A stretch of DNA of 64,000 nucleotides from positions 36,479,201 to 36,543,200 of the forward strand of contig OZ038422.1 in NCBI GenBank assembly GCA_964036155.1, written 5' to 3'. Of this stretch, positions 1 through 16,356 are shown piece after piece. This DNA comes from Diploscapter coronatus. Lineage: Eukaryota > Nematoda > Chromadorea > Rhabditida > Rhabditidae. The number at the start of each line of letters is the position of its first letter. The stretch's first letter is position 1. Below the pieces are notes generated by a model. The model did not search any database. It saw only the letters and a list, made by a program, of their open reading frames with translations, and was not told the DNA's origin. A program made the position numbers and the translations under genes.

Positions 1-25
1 AATCTCCACAACGATATTTACCAGA

Positions 26-2426
26 ATGAGCGAAATCGAATTATGCAGCAGTGAGATTCCGACCTACGATTCGTACAAAATTACGCAGCACGTCATCTCC
101 TTCTCCTCTCTGCTCGTCAACCTACTCACTGCATTCTGCATTCTCTGCAGATCGCCCGCCCACATGGGAAGCTTTAAATTCGTCCTTTTCTACCATATTT
201 TTGCGTATGATATTTAGAGCATTCACGCTATAAATTTGACACAATCTATTTTAGGGCCACCGTACTCGATATTCTTCTATCGAATGCAATATTGCCTGTG
301 AGTCAGAATAAATTATTGAAATTTTACGAGATTCTAAATCTGATCAAACAAAAGTAGACCTTCAGTCGGAATGAAAAAAAACATTATAGGGGAAAGGGTC
401 CGCAAGATAAAACATTTTGTAAGAAAACTGATACATGAGATGGTTCGTAATAGGGTCTTGGGTGAAAATTTAGGTTGAAAGATCCGCACGAAGAATCGAG
501 CTTGAACTCTGTCTAGTTTTGAATACTATCAAAGCCAAAAAATTTTTGTCAAATTGAACACATTTCATGCGTGCCGATAATTCAAGTTAGCATTCTCAAG
601 TAGTTCAAATAGTTGAATACCTAGAAATTATATGAACAGCAATTGCATTTCCATTGTTTATGAACGAATTCTTACAATTTGCAGGTGATGTTGCTGCCTT
701 ATTTAGCTGGTTATCCATTAGGATTCTTGAAATTCATCGATACAGGAGCGTTGATGATAATTGCATTTGCAGTATGCGGATGTAAGATTACTCAATGTTT
801 TTCATCCACCATTCTTATGCTTTTACGAATTCAGTGGTAATGACTTCGATCGTTCTTCTGTTTGCTTGGAGACATTATCAAATTCTGCCATCATTCGACC
901 GATTGCAGCTATCCAAAACGAAGAAAATCATCGGTTGTATGCTTCTGCACATTTATATTGTAGCAGGATTCCCTGTAGTGGTTAATAAATTGCCTATTCA
1001 AAACGAACTCAAGGATCAACTTGTGAAGGTAGTCAAGTGTTAGTTTCTCAAAGAATAGGAAGCAATTTATTGTAATTGCCATTATATTTATAAAAAAAAA
1101 AAGATTAAATCAACAAAATTTGCATTTCTAAGTCAGCACCACTACAATGATCAAATGTGAAAATTTAGAAAATCCAATCATCTGGTCATTGTGTGATACC
1201 AGAACTGCTTCTGCCCTCCACTCTACTATTAGATGTCACTCCCATCCCCTACATCATCGTTGCCGTAATCTACATGTCATCAGCCACCTGCTTGTCTGCC
1301 TTCTTCATCTTCAATGCTCTTCGCTGCATCAGTACAATGAATCACATCTCTCAAATGCAACGGACTTTGCAGCGCAAATATTTCTTCACATTGCTTTTGC
1401 AGGTAAATTCTTCTAAGCATTACTTTATGACTATCATCTTTCAATTGCGTATGTTTTTGATCAGAAAAGATGAGAATTCTTAGAAAATATGTCTGATTGT
1501 TCAAATATGCTCTCAGAGGAATCTAGATTATGGATGAGAAAATAGCTTGATGATGATAAGTAGGGGTGAGACGGAGTTGATATTAAAAATCGAAACCAGA
1601 ATATGATCTTCGACAATTTTCGGAATCGGAGCCGGAATTCCACCTTGCCCAATGATAAGATTTCAAAAAGTATATGATGCGCTCTTGAATAGAAAATGAT
1701 GTCTTAAAAAAGCTTTTTATATATCAATAATAAAAATAGCTCTCAAATTTCATAGCTATTCTCGATTTAGATCGGCATTCCTGTGTGCATAATCTTCGTG
1801 CCAGTCGTGTTCATGATAGGCATTGTGGCCCGGGATCTTCGTGATCAAAGTAATCGATGTCAGGATTGAATTTAGACTTCGAAAAGGAATCCACTTTTCA
1901 GACCTAAATAATCTATGCTTCTCAATAATATCTTGTCATGGCATAATCAGCGGGATTTGCATTATATTGGGTGAGTATCTCTTCTAAAGAGTAGCATTTT
2001 TCAAATATGAATAATCAAACACTTCAAAAGAATTGAATGATCGATTTAGCAAATCAAACCAAATTTTAACAAAACTGGAAATATAGGATTATTCGGCGTC
2101 AGTAAGAATTGAAGGGTAGTTTTCTTCATCAACTACATATTTTGCCTTGATAGATTATAAGTTTAGTAAAAAATCATTGAATAATTAGAGGTTTCGATAA
2201 ATTACTGTAGAATTAGATGAAATGTTTACTTTTGCAGTGCATCCATCTTATCGAAGCCTATTTCGTAGACCAATCGCCCCCAAACCAGGAAGCAGCATTC
2301 CGGGTCAGTAACCTTGATTTCATCATCTCCAAAAATAGCCTATTTTCAGGTCATGTGTTTCTACGCCCAAATAAAATTAATCCGCATCGAGCTTCACTAA
2401 CTAACAATAACGTCGTGAAATTGTGA
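26..2426 (+). CDS. Nematode 7TM chemoreceptor, Srh/Str-type
   Basis: Nine exons splice by eye at 26-204, 255-297, 685-781, 835-1028, 1169-1402, 1771-1849, 1902-1970, 2238-2303 and 2350-2426. All junctions are GT-AG and the total is 1038 nt, giving 345 aa with no frame break, the usual size for this family. The protein is hydrophobic throughout. It contains the segment LLPYLAGYPLGFLKFIDTG after TM2, a family-like feature of Srh/Str serpentine receptors, then LLHIYIVAGFP, a proline-rich extracellular stretch (VIPELLLPSTLLLDVTP) and a C-terminal VHPSYRSLFRR after TM7, the typical 'HP.YR' ending. The expected role is a G-protein-coupled odour or taste receptor in ciliated sensory neurons, known for the family and not shown here. 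The start ATG at 26 is the first usable one; the window begins only 25 bases upstream, so an earlier exon cannot be excluded. The exact subfamily (srh, sri or str) is not resolved. Confidence 0.82.
1561..1651. mobile_element. Short hAT-like MITE with 8-bp target duplication
   Basis: A 91-bp insert in the fifth intron of the chemoreceptor gene. It starts TAGGGGTGAGACGG and ends CCACCTTGCCCA, and is flanked on both sides by ATGATAAG (1553-1560 and 1652-1659). Its interior shares words with the 41192-41279 element (CCAGAAT, CCGGAATTCC). An 8-bp duplication and a TAGGG start are the signature of hAT transposons. The terminal inverted repeat is weak, so it is an old or very short non-autonomous copy. 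Confidence 0.6.
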
Positions 2427-3114
2427 AGGTAGGAAATAGCAGCGAATAGACTCTAGTATAGGATCGAAGATGGGAAAGAAACTACCTCTCAATGCTCGAT
2501 GCTCAATGGAAACGAATGTGTTATGTGATGAAAAATAACTGAAAATCATGCAATTTCAATTGACTTTCATAAAAGCAAGTTCCTTGAATAAACTTTTTGT
2601 CCACATTATGCAGAATATATAACGGCGTTAATTAAGCGAGTATTTGTAAGACCCGAACAACCATCAAAGAGAACTCACATTTCAGAAAAAGTCTCACAAA
2701 TCGTGATTTGATCATAGAGATGGGTACCCCTCTGGGTCCTAGTCATAAAATCGAGGAGATTAGGCCCTTCACTCAAAAGTGGGCGGGGCTAGGTGGGGGT
2801 CAAAGTTGAGCATTTTGGCGATTTGACTGTAAACAGGAAATACAAAGAACTTTTGCTATAAAAGGTCTTCGAAAAATTTTAAATATTTGAGAGAAAAACG
2901 ATTCATTGCTCTATTTCAAATCTTGTCTTTCAGACATCGTCTAGCTGCATTACTTTTTGCCATTCGAACCATTTGAATGTTTATTTTTCCTTTCTTGTGA
3001 ACGGTCATTCCATATTATCTAGAGCTGTCTGAAATTCGAAAAAATCGAACTTGACCTGAACTTTCAAGCAGTTCGAAGTTCAGTTCAGTTTGTAAAACCT
3101 TGATTAAAAGGAAT
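2427..3114. other. Intergenic, dispersed repeat words only
   Basis: No gene is seen between the chemoreceptor and the kelch duplication. The stretch 2695-2820 is locally GC-rich (palindromic GGGTACCC near 2724, then GTGGGCGGGGCTAG), and its complement contains AGCCCCGCCC like the left end of the 44819 element. It may be repeat debris of that family. Confidence 0.4.
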
Positions 3115-5015
3115 ATTTATTTCGGTTAGTTATCCCTCATCACTTCTGGATATCTTCGAGGGTTGTCTGTATCATGTGCATTGAAATTAAATTATTTCAC
3201 ATTTTATTGAATAAAATTACAATATGAAATCTGAGATTAATATAATCAAGTTTTTATTTTATGTTAATTTTCCGACTTCTCGCCATTCATTCGTTTGTGG
3301 ATCGTATTCCTCAATTGAATTGCAAAAATCTTCAGATCCCGATTTTTGAAATCTAAGTTAACAAATATTTTGTATAAAGATATGCAAAATTTCAGCTCAC
3401 CCTCCGATTGCATACAATTTCCTGTTAGCGACAATGAGCGAATGTTGATATCTTGCATAGTTCATATCAGCGATTCGAGAAATTCGATTGCCAGCTGGAG
3501 CTGAGGGGTCGAAACACAGGCAGGATTTGAATACAGCAACACGAACAGCAACCTCACCACTAAATATTATAATGATACATTAGTTATTATACAAAATTAA
3601 TGACCTGGATCCCCCAGTTATGTAAATTCTTCCATTTAACGATGCGACTCCGAAAAAACCTCGTTTTTCTGGAATCTCTTCGATTTCAACCCATTCCCGT
3701 TGATCGTCTGATAATAGAAATATCTTTCTACATTCAAGTCCAGCAATAACTGAATATCCATAATTACAATAATGAAAATGCTATAATGTAACCGTATAAA
3801 ATTCCATCGCATGTTATTGTTTGAGCCAATGTAATTGGAAGAGGAAAAGCAGGTCCTGTTTGCCATTGTCCATCTATTAAAACCTGAATTAATTATTTCA
3901 TGGATTCTCATCCGATCTTCTTACATCAACTCGACCTATCGTTCCTCCTCTTCCAGGAATGTATCCACCCAAATAATATAATTTGTCCTTGAAATAAGTG
4001 ACAAATGCACCACTACGCCATTCAGGAGGATTTGGACCTGTAAAATTCTTTGAATCAATCATTAATGGATTTGTTGATAAGACCTCTTGAAATTTGTCGA
4101 GTATCCAAGTCATATATTTCAAACCATTTGTCAGCAGAGTTCAACGAAAAAATCTAAAATTTACAAAATTAGCAATTCCAAATAAAGTAATCTACCTTAT
4201 CTTTTGTGGTTGCAACTTCCCATGGCCATAAATAGCTAGTAAATATCGCAATCTGCTCAACAGAATTAGTATGCGAATCAAACAGACAAATTCTTCCTTC
4301 ATAAATACCGTCCTTTCCATAAAGCACTAAATACTCGAATTAATTTCCGCTCATATAAGAAATATTTTCTTACTATAGAATAAAGTTTTCCTCTCGAGCG
4401 CCATCGGCAGATATCTCTTGATTATTCGCATCATTCGATTGCTAGTCCAGGCCAATTGTCCCAGGTCTTTGAATTCGGGATATTCGCAGATCAGCAGTAT
4501 CATTTCGACTGGTAAATTGGCCAACATCTTCGTTAGGAGACCTAAACAATCACCATGGTATCATTTCATAATGGAAATAGTAAAAGAGTATTGACTGAAT
4601 GAGAAAGTCTGCAATTAATGATTAAGGAGTGAACGTGCACCCTATTTAAATGACATATCAAGCTGAGATTCGGAATATACAAATTGAAGCTAAAAATAAG
4701 TGAGGAATAAAAGAAATGACCATTCATGGAAGACGAGAATTGAGAACTGAATGAGGAGGATAAAGAATTTGACAAGTGGATCTTTGGATCACTTACTCGG
4801 TATTTTATATATCCTTTCATGAACTATTTTCTCTTTATTGATTATACAGGTGATTTTGGAGGTGTGTCGTGACCACTTTCAAAAAGCCTTTGGTTAAAAT
4901 TATCGTCACATTTATGATTGTAGTCTACAAATGTGAATGAAGTAGAACTGAACGGGATCTGGATTGGGAAACAGTTAAAGTTCTGAGCTTCATAAACTTA
5001 TATCATGATGATCAG
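3115..5015 (-). repeat. Inverted segmental duplication, copy 1
   Basis: About 1.9 kb whose reverse complement reappears at about 14050-16245. The match covers the whole F-box/kelch gene, about 480 bp upstream of its start (for example GAGGTGTGTCGTGACCAC at about 4860, complement at about 14185) and about 140 bp of 3' sequence. By eye the copies are nearly identical apart from scattered substitutions, small indels and the 340-bp insert in copy 2. The boundaries are approximate and set where the match stops. Confidence 0.85.
3259..4527 (-). CDS. F-box/kelch-repeat protein, copy 1
   Basis: A spliced gene on the minus strand, ATG at 4527 and TAA at 3259-3261. The N-terminus MLANLPVEMILLICEYPEF followed by LGQLAWTSNRMMR resembles an F-box. 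Later exons carry kelch-type blades: DKLYYLGGYIPGRGG, RIYITGG, KLYAIGG and EEYDPQTNEWREVG. Such proteins usually act as substrate receptors of SCF-type ubiquitin ligases; that role is inferred from family. The intron interrupting ILY/VIAG (about 3750-3793) is an ordinary 43-nt GT-AG intron here, whereas copy 2 has a transposon-like insert at that position. In this copy the blade reads VIAG rather than VIGG, so one canonical glycine is lost. A TTTAG acceptor lies just upstream of the ATG, suggesting a 5' UTR exon or trans-splicing. The reading frame appears intact; expression is unknown. Confidence 0.72.
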
Positions 5016-7391
5016 AGTTAGTCCTGTGTGGCTAGGCTAGGTCGATTGTCCCATTACGGACGGAAGGTAGCCGATCCCCACCTAGTAGGAATAAGGCTAG
5101 GAACTTTTTTCTATTTGAATACACTAGCATTAAATATATAATGACTAGCCGAATTTCAATTTTAATTTAATTGAAAACGTTATTTGAATTATTACAAAGA
5201 AACTGATTTAATTGGGATGTGATTTTGAATTTTATATGAATTTTTGAACCCGAACTTGGATTAGAATTTGGTCTGAGATTTTCGATCTTGACTTCGACCT
5301 TCAATTTGTTTAGTTTGAGTTTGAATTTCAATCTTGATTTTTTGCCGAACTCGCTTTGTAATTTGAAATATACATGAAATGTTTATCCAAAAATTTGAGT
5401 ACCTTTAAAAAGTAGCATAAAATTATGAATATTGATCCTTCGGTCCATTATTCATTTTGGCTCGTAGAAAAAGACACCGGGACACCGGGACACCAGTTAG
5501 AAAAAGACACCGGCTTTTTTCTTTTCTTCTCTTGCTTTCTTATACTATTTCTTAGAAAACCCGGTGTCTTTTTCTAATCGGTGTCCCGGTGTCTTTTTCT
5601 ATGAGCCTTCATTTTTATTTCAACCAGAGATTATCTGGTTCCATTGAATCTCTAATTCCACTTCGACCCTAATGATAATGACCAATTCTTTGTCAGGCCT
5701 TTGCCATTTATGAATTTTGAATATACGATAATTTGCTAATTTTATTCTATCTGCATTTGGAATTTCTATACTCATTGATGTCATTTCCCACTATCTGGAG
5801 ACCACCTTTCAAGGCCAAGATATGTCGGATAATGACTACTCATTATTCAATTTTTCATCGAAGAATAAACTAATGGGAAGTCAAAAATTAATATTTATGT
5901 TAACTAAAAAATCAAATCACGGTAAAACATTCTAGAACAATCCTGAGCTTTTGGAAGGAAGTAATGAAAATGGATATTTTAGGTCAGCGAAAAATATTCT
6001 AGAGCACTCAAAGTTTTCGCCGAAAAATAATGAAGTATTATCAAAGACACCCTCGATTCGTATATCACGATATCGTGCTCCTACAATAGCTCATTTGAAA
6101 AATTCATGAAATTTTAGGAGAAAAATAAAAAAAGTTAGAATACCGGATACAAGTCGGAAATGGCGGTGTTAAAATAGCGAAAATAGGTGATTTTCGACAA
6201 GTATCTCTTCATTAGTATTCTTTTTATCGATGTTTTCAAGAATAATAATTAGTTTGTGAATGAAACCTTGCCATAAAGTCCCAAATTTGCGCTTTTCGTC
6301 GTTTTTGTCAAATTTGATCACGGAGAAATACTGTAGGTTAGAAGCGATCAACAATAACGAAGGTTATCGATTTTCACGTCATTTTATTCGTATTTGTCTG
6401 ACAAATTTTCTATTTTTAAAATAAATAACAGAATAAACTGATGTTATTTTCTAAAATACACGACCGAAATGTTGTCGACTTAAAATCTAGAAAATGTACA
6501 ATGGAACTTAGATGAATATATAACATCATAAAAACGAAACTTTCAATAAATACAAATTCTACACATCAAAAATAAAATTATTTCACGATTACGGTATTTG
6601 AAAAAAGAACCGTTTTCTATCGTAACCTTGAAAGAATAAGTATCGAATAAGTCCTTCAATGACAAGTTAGCGCTATATATAAAAATTTGCGCGAAGAAAA
6701 AGTCAACAGATTTTTGTGGGTAAAGTTAAAAAAAATTCAGGGATAACAAGTGACTTTGAGCATTCGAATGATTGCTTTCTAATAAAAGCCATCAACAAAT
6801 GTACAGCCTTACGTACCTTGACAAATTGATAAAATTTAATAAGGCTGATAAAAGTTGGATAATAATTTTAAGGAATTTCTAGAGAAAGACTAATTTACCA
6901 AGTTTTATAGCCCTTGAAAGTTAACAACTTTAAATTAATTTTTACATATTTTCATCTTTCTTCGAACCCACAATATGATAAAACTTGAAATTCTCAACAG
7001 TTCTAAACGCCAGATTTGCATGAAAATGTCACCAAAAAGCGACGAAGAATTCAGCGGATATACAAGAATTTTAAGGGTTATTTATTTTTAGAACGAGGTT
7101 TTCTGAGGATCCTATGCTTTCGAGTTGCGCGACGAATTGAAGGAGGGAAATGGGGATTGGAATCTGGAAAAGTTATGATATCACGATATCCAATGAAAAG
7201 TATTAAAATTCAATTCGATATTTCGAAATCAATTTTTCGGGAAAATCAATCCAATTGAATATTCTAAATTTCGTTGTTTAGAATTTCCGAAAAAAATTGT
7301 TTCACCACTTTTATAATGCTGATATCACAAAAACTATTTTTTCCTTCAAAATCTGACCTTTCTATTTCTCCCGAGTGATAAGCGGCTTACC
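4528..7391. other. Intergenic region with one foldback element
   Basis: About 2.9 kb between kelch copy 1 and the 3' end of the HECT gene. The first 490 bp belong to the duplicated segment. The rest is AT-rich, has no convincing exon on either strand, and contains the foldback element 5459-5607. Confidence 0.5.
5459..5607. mobile_element. Foldback element with 8-bp target duplication
   Basis: A 149-bp palindromic element. The left arm GGCTCGTAGAAAAAGACACC (then a GGGACACC repeat and GTTAGAAAAAGACACCGG) is the reverse complement of the right arm ending CTATGAGCC, with one mismatch near the tip and one extra GGGACACC unit on the left. A pyrimidine-rich loop of about 45 bp separates the arms. 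Perfect direct repeats TTCATTTT flank it (5451-5458 and 5608-5615). This shows insertion with an 8-bp target duplication, as for hAT-type MITEs. It has no coding capacity. Confidence 0.8.
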
Positions 7392-12782
<5,391 letters not shown>

Positions 12783-13876
12783 TCATCATTCATTCATTAT
12801 CGAGCATTTTCACATTTTTTTCGTTTATATTCTCGGTTTTCTTCTATTAAGAGTGACTGTCAGGAAAAATCCAAGTGTTAACAAAGGGTGCGGAACAGGG
12901 GTTCATCAAATCGATTGATTTTTAGAGTCGAATTGTAGAAACCCCTTCTGGATATCAGCAAAATACTGATTAATACTAAGTAATCTTGGAAAACCAGAAT
13001 TGTCAACATCTGTATCTAGTGACAAGAAATAGCTGATGGTCCTTACCTATAGATTATTTCCCCACTGGGAAATTTGTTCAACTTCTTGAGGTTTTCCTGA
13101 GCTTACCATATTTTTTTGAAAACGGACTTCAGATTCGTGTTCTACGCATCCGAGTGGGCCCTTCTATGGAACATATTTCTTTTAAAATGGTTTTTGCCCA
13201 GTTTATATGATGAAATTATATATTAGAAGAAACACGTACCTCTCGCAATATGCCTAAAGTGATCCAATTTAGTAAAGACAAAAAGTTGTCATTTTGAGAT
13301 TAATTTTAAAAGTGTTTCTTTGATAAAGTTTCTTTTTTTAATAACATTATTAGGGAGTATCAAATTTTATTTTAGTCAAGTTTTCAGACGATTTTAATGA
13401 TCCTTTGTCAAGATACAGTACTGCAAAGACGAGCATCTATTATTGCCTCGGGAAAAGTTGTTCTACACAGGATTTTCTAATTTTTATATGTTGTACATGT
13501 CAACTAGGTGTACCGATGCATCAAAAACAATTTATGTACCTCTTTTATAGCTCGAAATATTAGCATTGTCTTAATTTGATGTGCATTTGCAATAAACATT
13601 TATCTTGCATTATTGATAGCCATGAATTCGAGAAATTTGTATTATTTCATCAGAGGAATATACTCTATTTTCTACTACTGCTTTCACTACTTTTCTGGCT
13701 ACTATAAAAATTTTGACCAATAAGCATTTAGCTTAAACATTTTATTGAATTACTTAAAATTATCGTATAACATCATGAATAGACGAAGAGACAACGGAAT
13801 GAAATAGGTTTAAAAAAGTGACAAATCAACAGCTTATGAATTCGTGTAAAAATATTGTAGGATTTTTCTAAATTTT
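12783..13876. other. Upstream of the HECT gene; one dispersed repeat
   Basis: AT-rich sequence with no supportable exon. A C2-domain exon was looked for on the minus strand and not seen. It holds the repeat at 13225-13600. Confidence 0.45.
13225..13600. repeat. Dispersed repeat, inverted relative to 45000-45385
   Basis: The reverse complement of 45000-45385 aligns along this whole stretch with scattered mismatches. Shared words include AGTGATCCAATTTAGTAAA, TTTTCAGACGATTTTAA, GAGCATCTATTATTGCCTCG and CGAAATATTA. The other copy lies inside the 44819-45790 hAT-like element, so this is probably a decayed fragment of that family. I found no target duplication or element ends here. Confidence 0.75.
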
Positions 13877-13966
13877 GAAATTTCTGGTTAGAGATACAAA
13901 ATTGCATAGGAAATATTATAGGGTAGGCCACAGAGCAATCTTGACTTAAGTCCTCCCTAGGTCTGC
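13877..13966 (+). repeat. Left inverted repeat bracketing kelch copy 2
   Basis: About 90 bp that reads GGTTAGAGATACAAAATTGC, then GGAAATATTATA and CCTAGGTCTG. The same order appears on the opposite strand at 16265-16356. Kelch copy 1 has no such flanks. The pair looks like terminal inverted repeats of a DNA element enclosing the gene. Confidence 0.65.
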
Positions 13967-14534
13967 GTTCTTAAACACCCGGTAAAGTGATCCCGACATC
14001 ATCATTTCATCTACTTCTGTCGTGCTTGCTTAATGGTCTTTCAAATCTGATCATCATAACATAAGTTTATGAAGTTCAGAACTTTAATTTTTTCCCAATC
14101 CAGATCTCGTTCAGTTCTACTTCATTCACATTTGTAGATTACGATCATAGATATGACGATAATTTTAACCAAAGGTGTTTTGAAAGTGGTCACGACACAC
14201 CTCCAAAATCACCTGCATAATCAATGAATGGAGAAATAGTGCATGAAAGATACAGAAAGTACCGAGTAAGTGATCCAAAGATCCACTTGTTAAATTCTTG
14301 ATCCTCCTCATTCAGTTCTCAATTCTCGTCTTCCATGAATGGTCATTTCTTTTATTCCTCACTTATTTTTAGCTTCAATTTGTATATTCCGAATCTCAGC
14401 TTGATATGTCATTTAAATAGGGTGCACGTTCACTCCTTAATCATTAATTGCAGACTTTCTCATTCAGTCAATACTCTTTTACTATTTCCATTATGAAATG
14501 ATACCATGGTGATTGTTTAGGTCTCCTAACGAAG

Positions 14535-16095
14535 ATGTTGGCCAATTTACCAGTCGAAATGATACTGCTGATCTGCGAATATCCCGAATTCAAAGACCTG
14601 GGACAATTGGCCTGGACTAGCAATCGAATGATGCGAATAATCAAGAGATATCTGCCGATGGCGCTCGAGAGGAAAACTTTATTCTATAGTAAGAAAATAT
14701 TTCTTATATGAGCGGAAATTAATTCGAGTATTTAGTGCTTTATGGAAAGGACGGTATTTATGAAGGAAGAATTTGTCTGTTTGATTCGCATACTAATTCT
14801 GTTGAGCAGATTGCGATATTTACTAGCTATTTATGGCCATGGGAAGTTGCAACCACAAAAGATAAGGTAGATTACTTTATTTGGAATTGCTAATTTTGTA
14901 AATTTTAGATTTTTTCGTTGAACTCTGCTGACAAATGGTTTGAAATATATGACTTGGATACTCGACAAATTTCAAGAGGTCTTATCAACAAATCCATTAA
15001 TGATTGATTCAAAGAATTTTACAGGTCCAAATCCTCCTGAATGGCGTAGTGGTGCATTTGTCACTTATTTCAAGGACAAATTATATTATTTGGGTGGATA
15101 CATTCCTGGAAGAGGAGGAACGATAGGTCGAGTTGATGTAAGAAGATCGGATGAGAATCCATGAAATAATTAATTCAGGTTTTAATAGATGGACAATGGC
15201 AAACAGGACCTGCTTTTCCTCTTCCAATTATATGTGCTCAAACAATAACATGCGATGAAATTTTATACGGTCATATTCACAGAGAGAAATGCCCTCGTTC
15301 GGGCCGCGTTCGTGCCGCGTTCCTCGTTCCTCCCGCGTTCGTGCCGCGTTCGTGCCGCGTTCGTGCCGCGTTCGTGCCGCGTTCCTCGTTCCTCCCGCGT
15401 TCGTGCCGCGCTCCTCGTTCTTCCCGCGTTCGTGCCGCGTTCCTCGTTCCTCCCTCATTCGTGCCGCGTTCGGGCCGCGTTTGTCTCGCAGTCTCTCGCA
15501 TTATCTCTCGCTCTTCCCGCATTCGGGCCGCGTTCGTGCCGCGTTCATGCCGAGTAGGCGCCGATACGGGCCCTACTCGGCACGAACGCGGCCCGAACGG
15601 GGGCATTTCTCTCTGTGTTATTGGCGGCTATAGAAGTAGAAAGATATTTCTATTATCAGACGATGAACGGGAATGGGTTGAAATCGGAGAGATTCCAGAA
15701 CTACGATATTCTTTCGGAGTTGCATCGTTAAATGGAAAAATCTACATAACTGGAGGAGTGAAGTCGTTAATTTTGTATGTTAAATAATGTATCATTATAT
15801 ATTTAGGGGTGACATATTAAAATCCTGTCTGTGTTTCGACCCCTCGGCTCCAGTTGACAGTCGAATTTCTCGAATCGCTGATATGAATTATGCAAGATTG
15901 GATCATTCACTCATTGTCACTAACGGGAAATTGTATGCAATCGGAGGGTGAGCTGAGATTTTGCATATCTTGATACGAAATATTTGTTAATTTAGATTCC
16001 AAGAACGTTTAAATAAAAATTTTTGTGATTCAATCGAGGAATACGATCCACAAACGAATGAATGGCGTGAAGTCGGAAAAGTTAACATAAAATAA
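14535..16095 (+). CDS. F-box/kelch-repeat protein, copy 2, with in-frame insert
   Basis: Seven exons: 14535-14688, 14736-14866, 14909-14978, 15025-15137, 15179-15762, 15807-15947 and 15996-16095. All introns are GT-AG and the sum is 1293 nt, 430 aa. An F-box-like N-terminus (LPVEMILLICEYPEF) is followed by kelch blades YYLGGYIPGRGG, CVIGGYRSRK, KIYITGG, KLYAIGG and EEYDPQTNEWREVG. The 74-residue stretch encoded from 14940 in one frame is identical in copy 1. Without the insert the product would be 314 aa. The insert at 15278-15617 sits where copy 1 has its 43-nt intron; codons 15269-15616 (116 codons, rich in Arg, Ser, Pro, Ala and Val) stay open and run into VIGGYRSRK. No AG acceptor survives at the old junction, so the insert is either translated or the transcript is mis-spliced. 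A ubiquitin-ligase adaptor role is inferred from family. Confidence 0.72.
15278..15617. mobile_element. GC-rich foldback element built of an 11-bp minisatellite
   Basis: It begins CACAGAGAGAAATGCCC followed by TCGTTCGGGCCGCGTTCGTG and ends with the reverse complement (CACGAACGCGGCCCGAACG then GGGGCATTTCTCTCTGTG), a terminal inverted repeat of about 39 bp with one mismatch. The interior is an imperfect array of CGTTCGTGCCG-type units with CGTTCCTCGTTCCTCC variants. The base composition is far more GC-rich than anything around it. The unit contains no stop in any frame, so long reading frames appear on both strands. No clear target-site duplication was found. Confidence 0.85.
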
Positions 16096-16264
16096 AAACT
16101 TGATTATAACAATCTCAGATTTCATATTGTAATTTTATTCAATAAAATGTGAAATAATAATTTAATTTCAATGCACATGATACAGACAACTCTCGAAGAC
16201 ATCTAATAAAGATACTGAAAAATTGCAACCGAAATAAATATTCTTTAAAATATTTTCTAGTAAT

Positions 16265-16356
16265 CAGACCTAGAGAGGGCAATCGTCAACGATCACTTGC
16301 GATCTACCCATTATAATATTTTCTATGCAATTTTGTATCTCTAACCTAAAATTCTC
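16265..16356 (-). repeat. Right inverted repeat bracketing kelch copy 2
   Basis: Reverse complement of the left repeat at 13877-13966: CAGACCTAG..., GTCAACGATC, CTACCC, ATAATATTTTCTATGCAATT and TTGTATCTCTAACC. It lies only about 20 bp beyond the end of the duplicated kelch segment. Confidence 0.65.

Larger units (their letters stand above)
14050..16245 (+). repeat. Inverted segmental duplication, copy 2
   Basis: The reverse complement of about 3115-5015, carrying the second F-box/kelch gene with its upstream and downstream flanks. It is longer than copy 1 because of the insert at 15278-15617. It lies wholly between the inverted repeats 13877-13966 and 16265-16356. Confidence 0.85.

Noticed and set aside
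15228..15606. Long reverse-strand reading frames rich in Arg, Glu and Asn-Ala-Ala repeats
   Set aside because: They are produced by the 11-bp minisatellite, which has no stop in any frame; there is no start context or splice partner on that strand.
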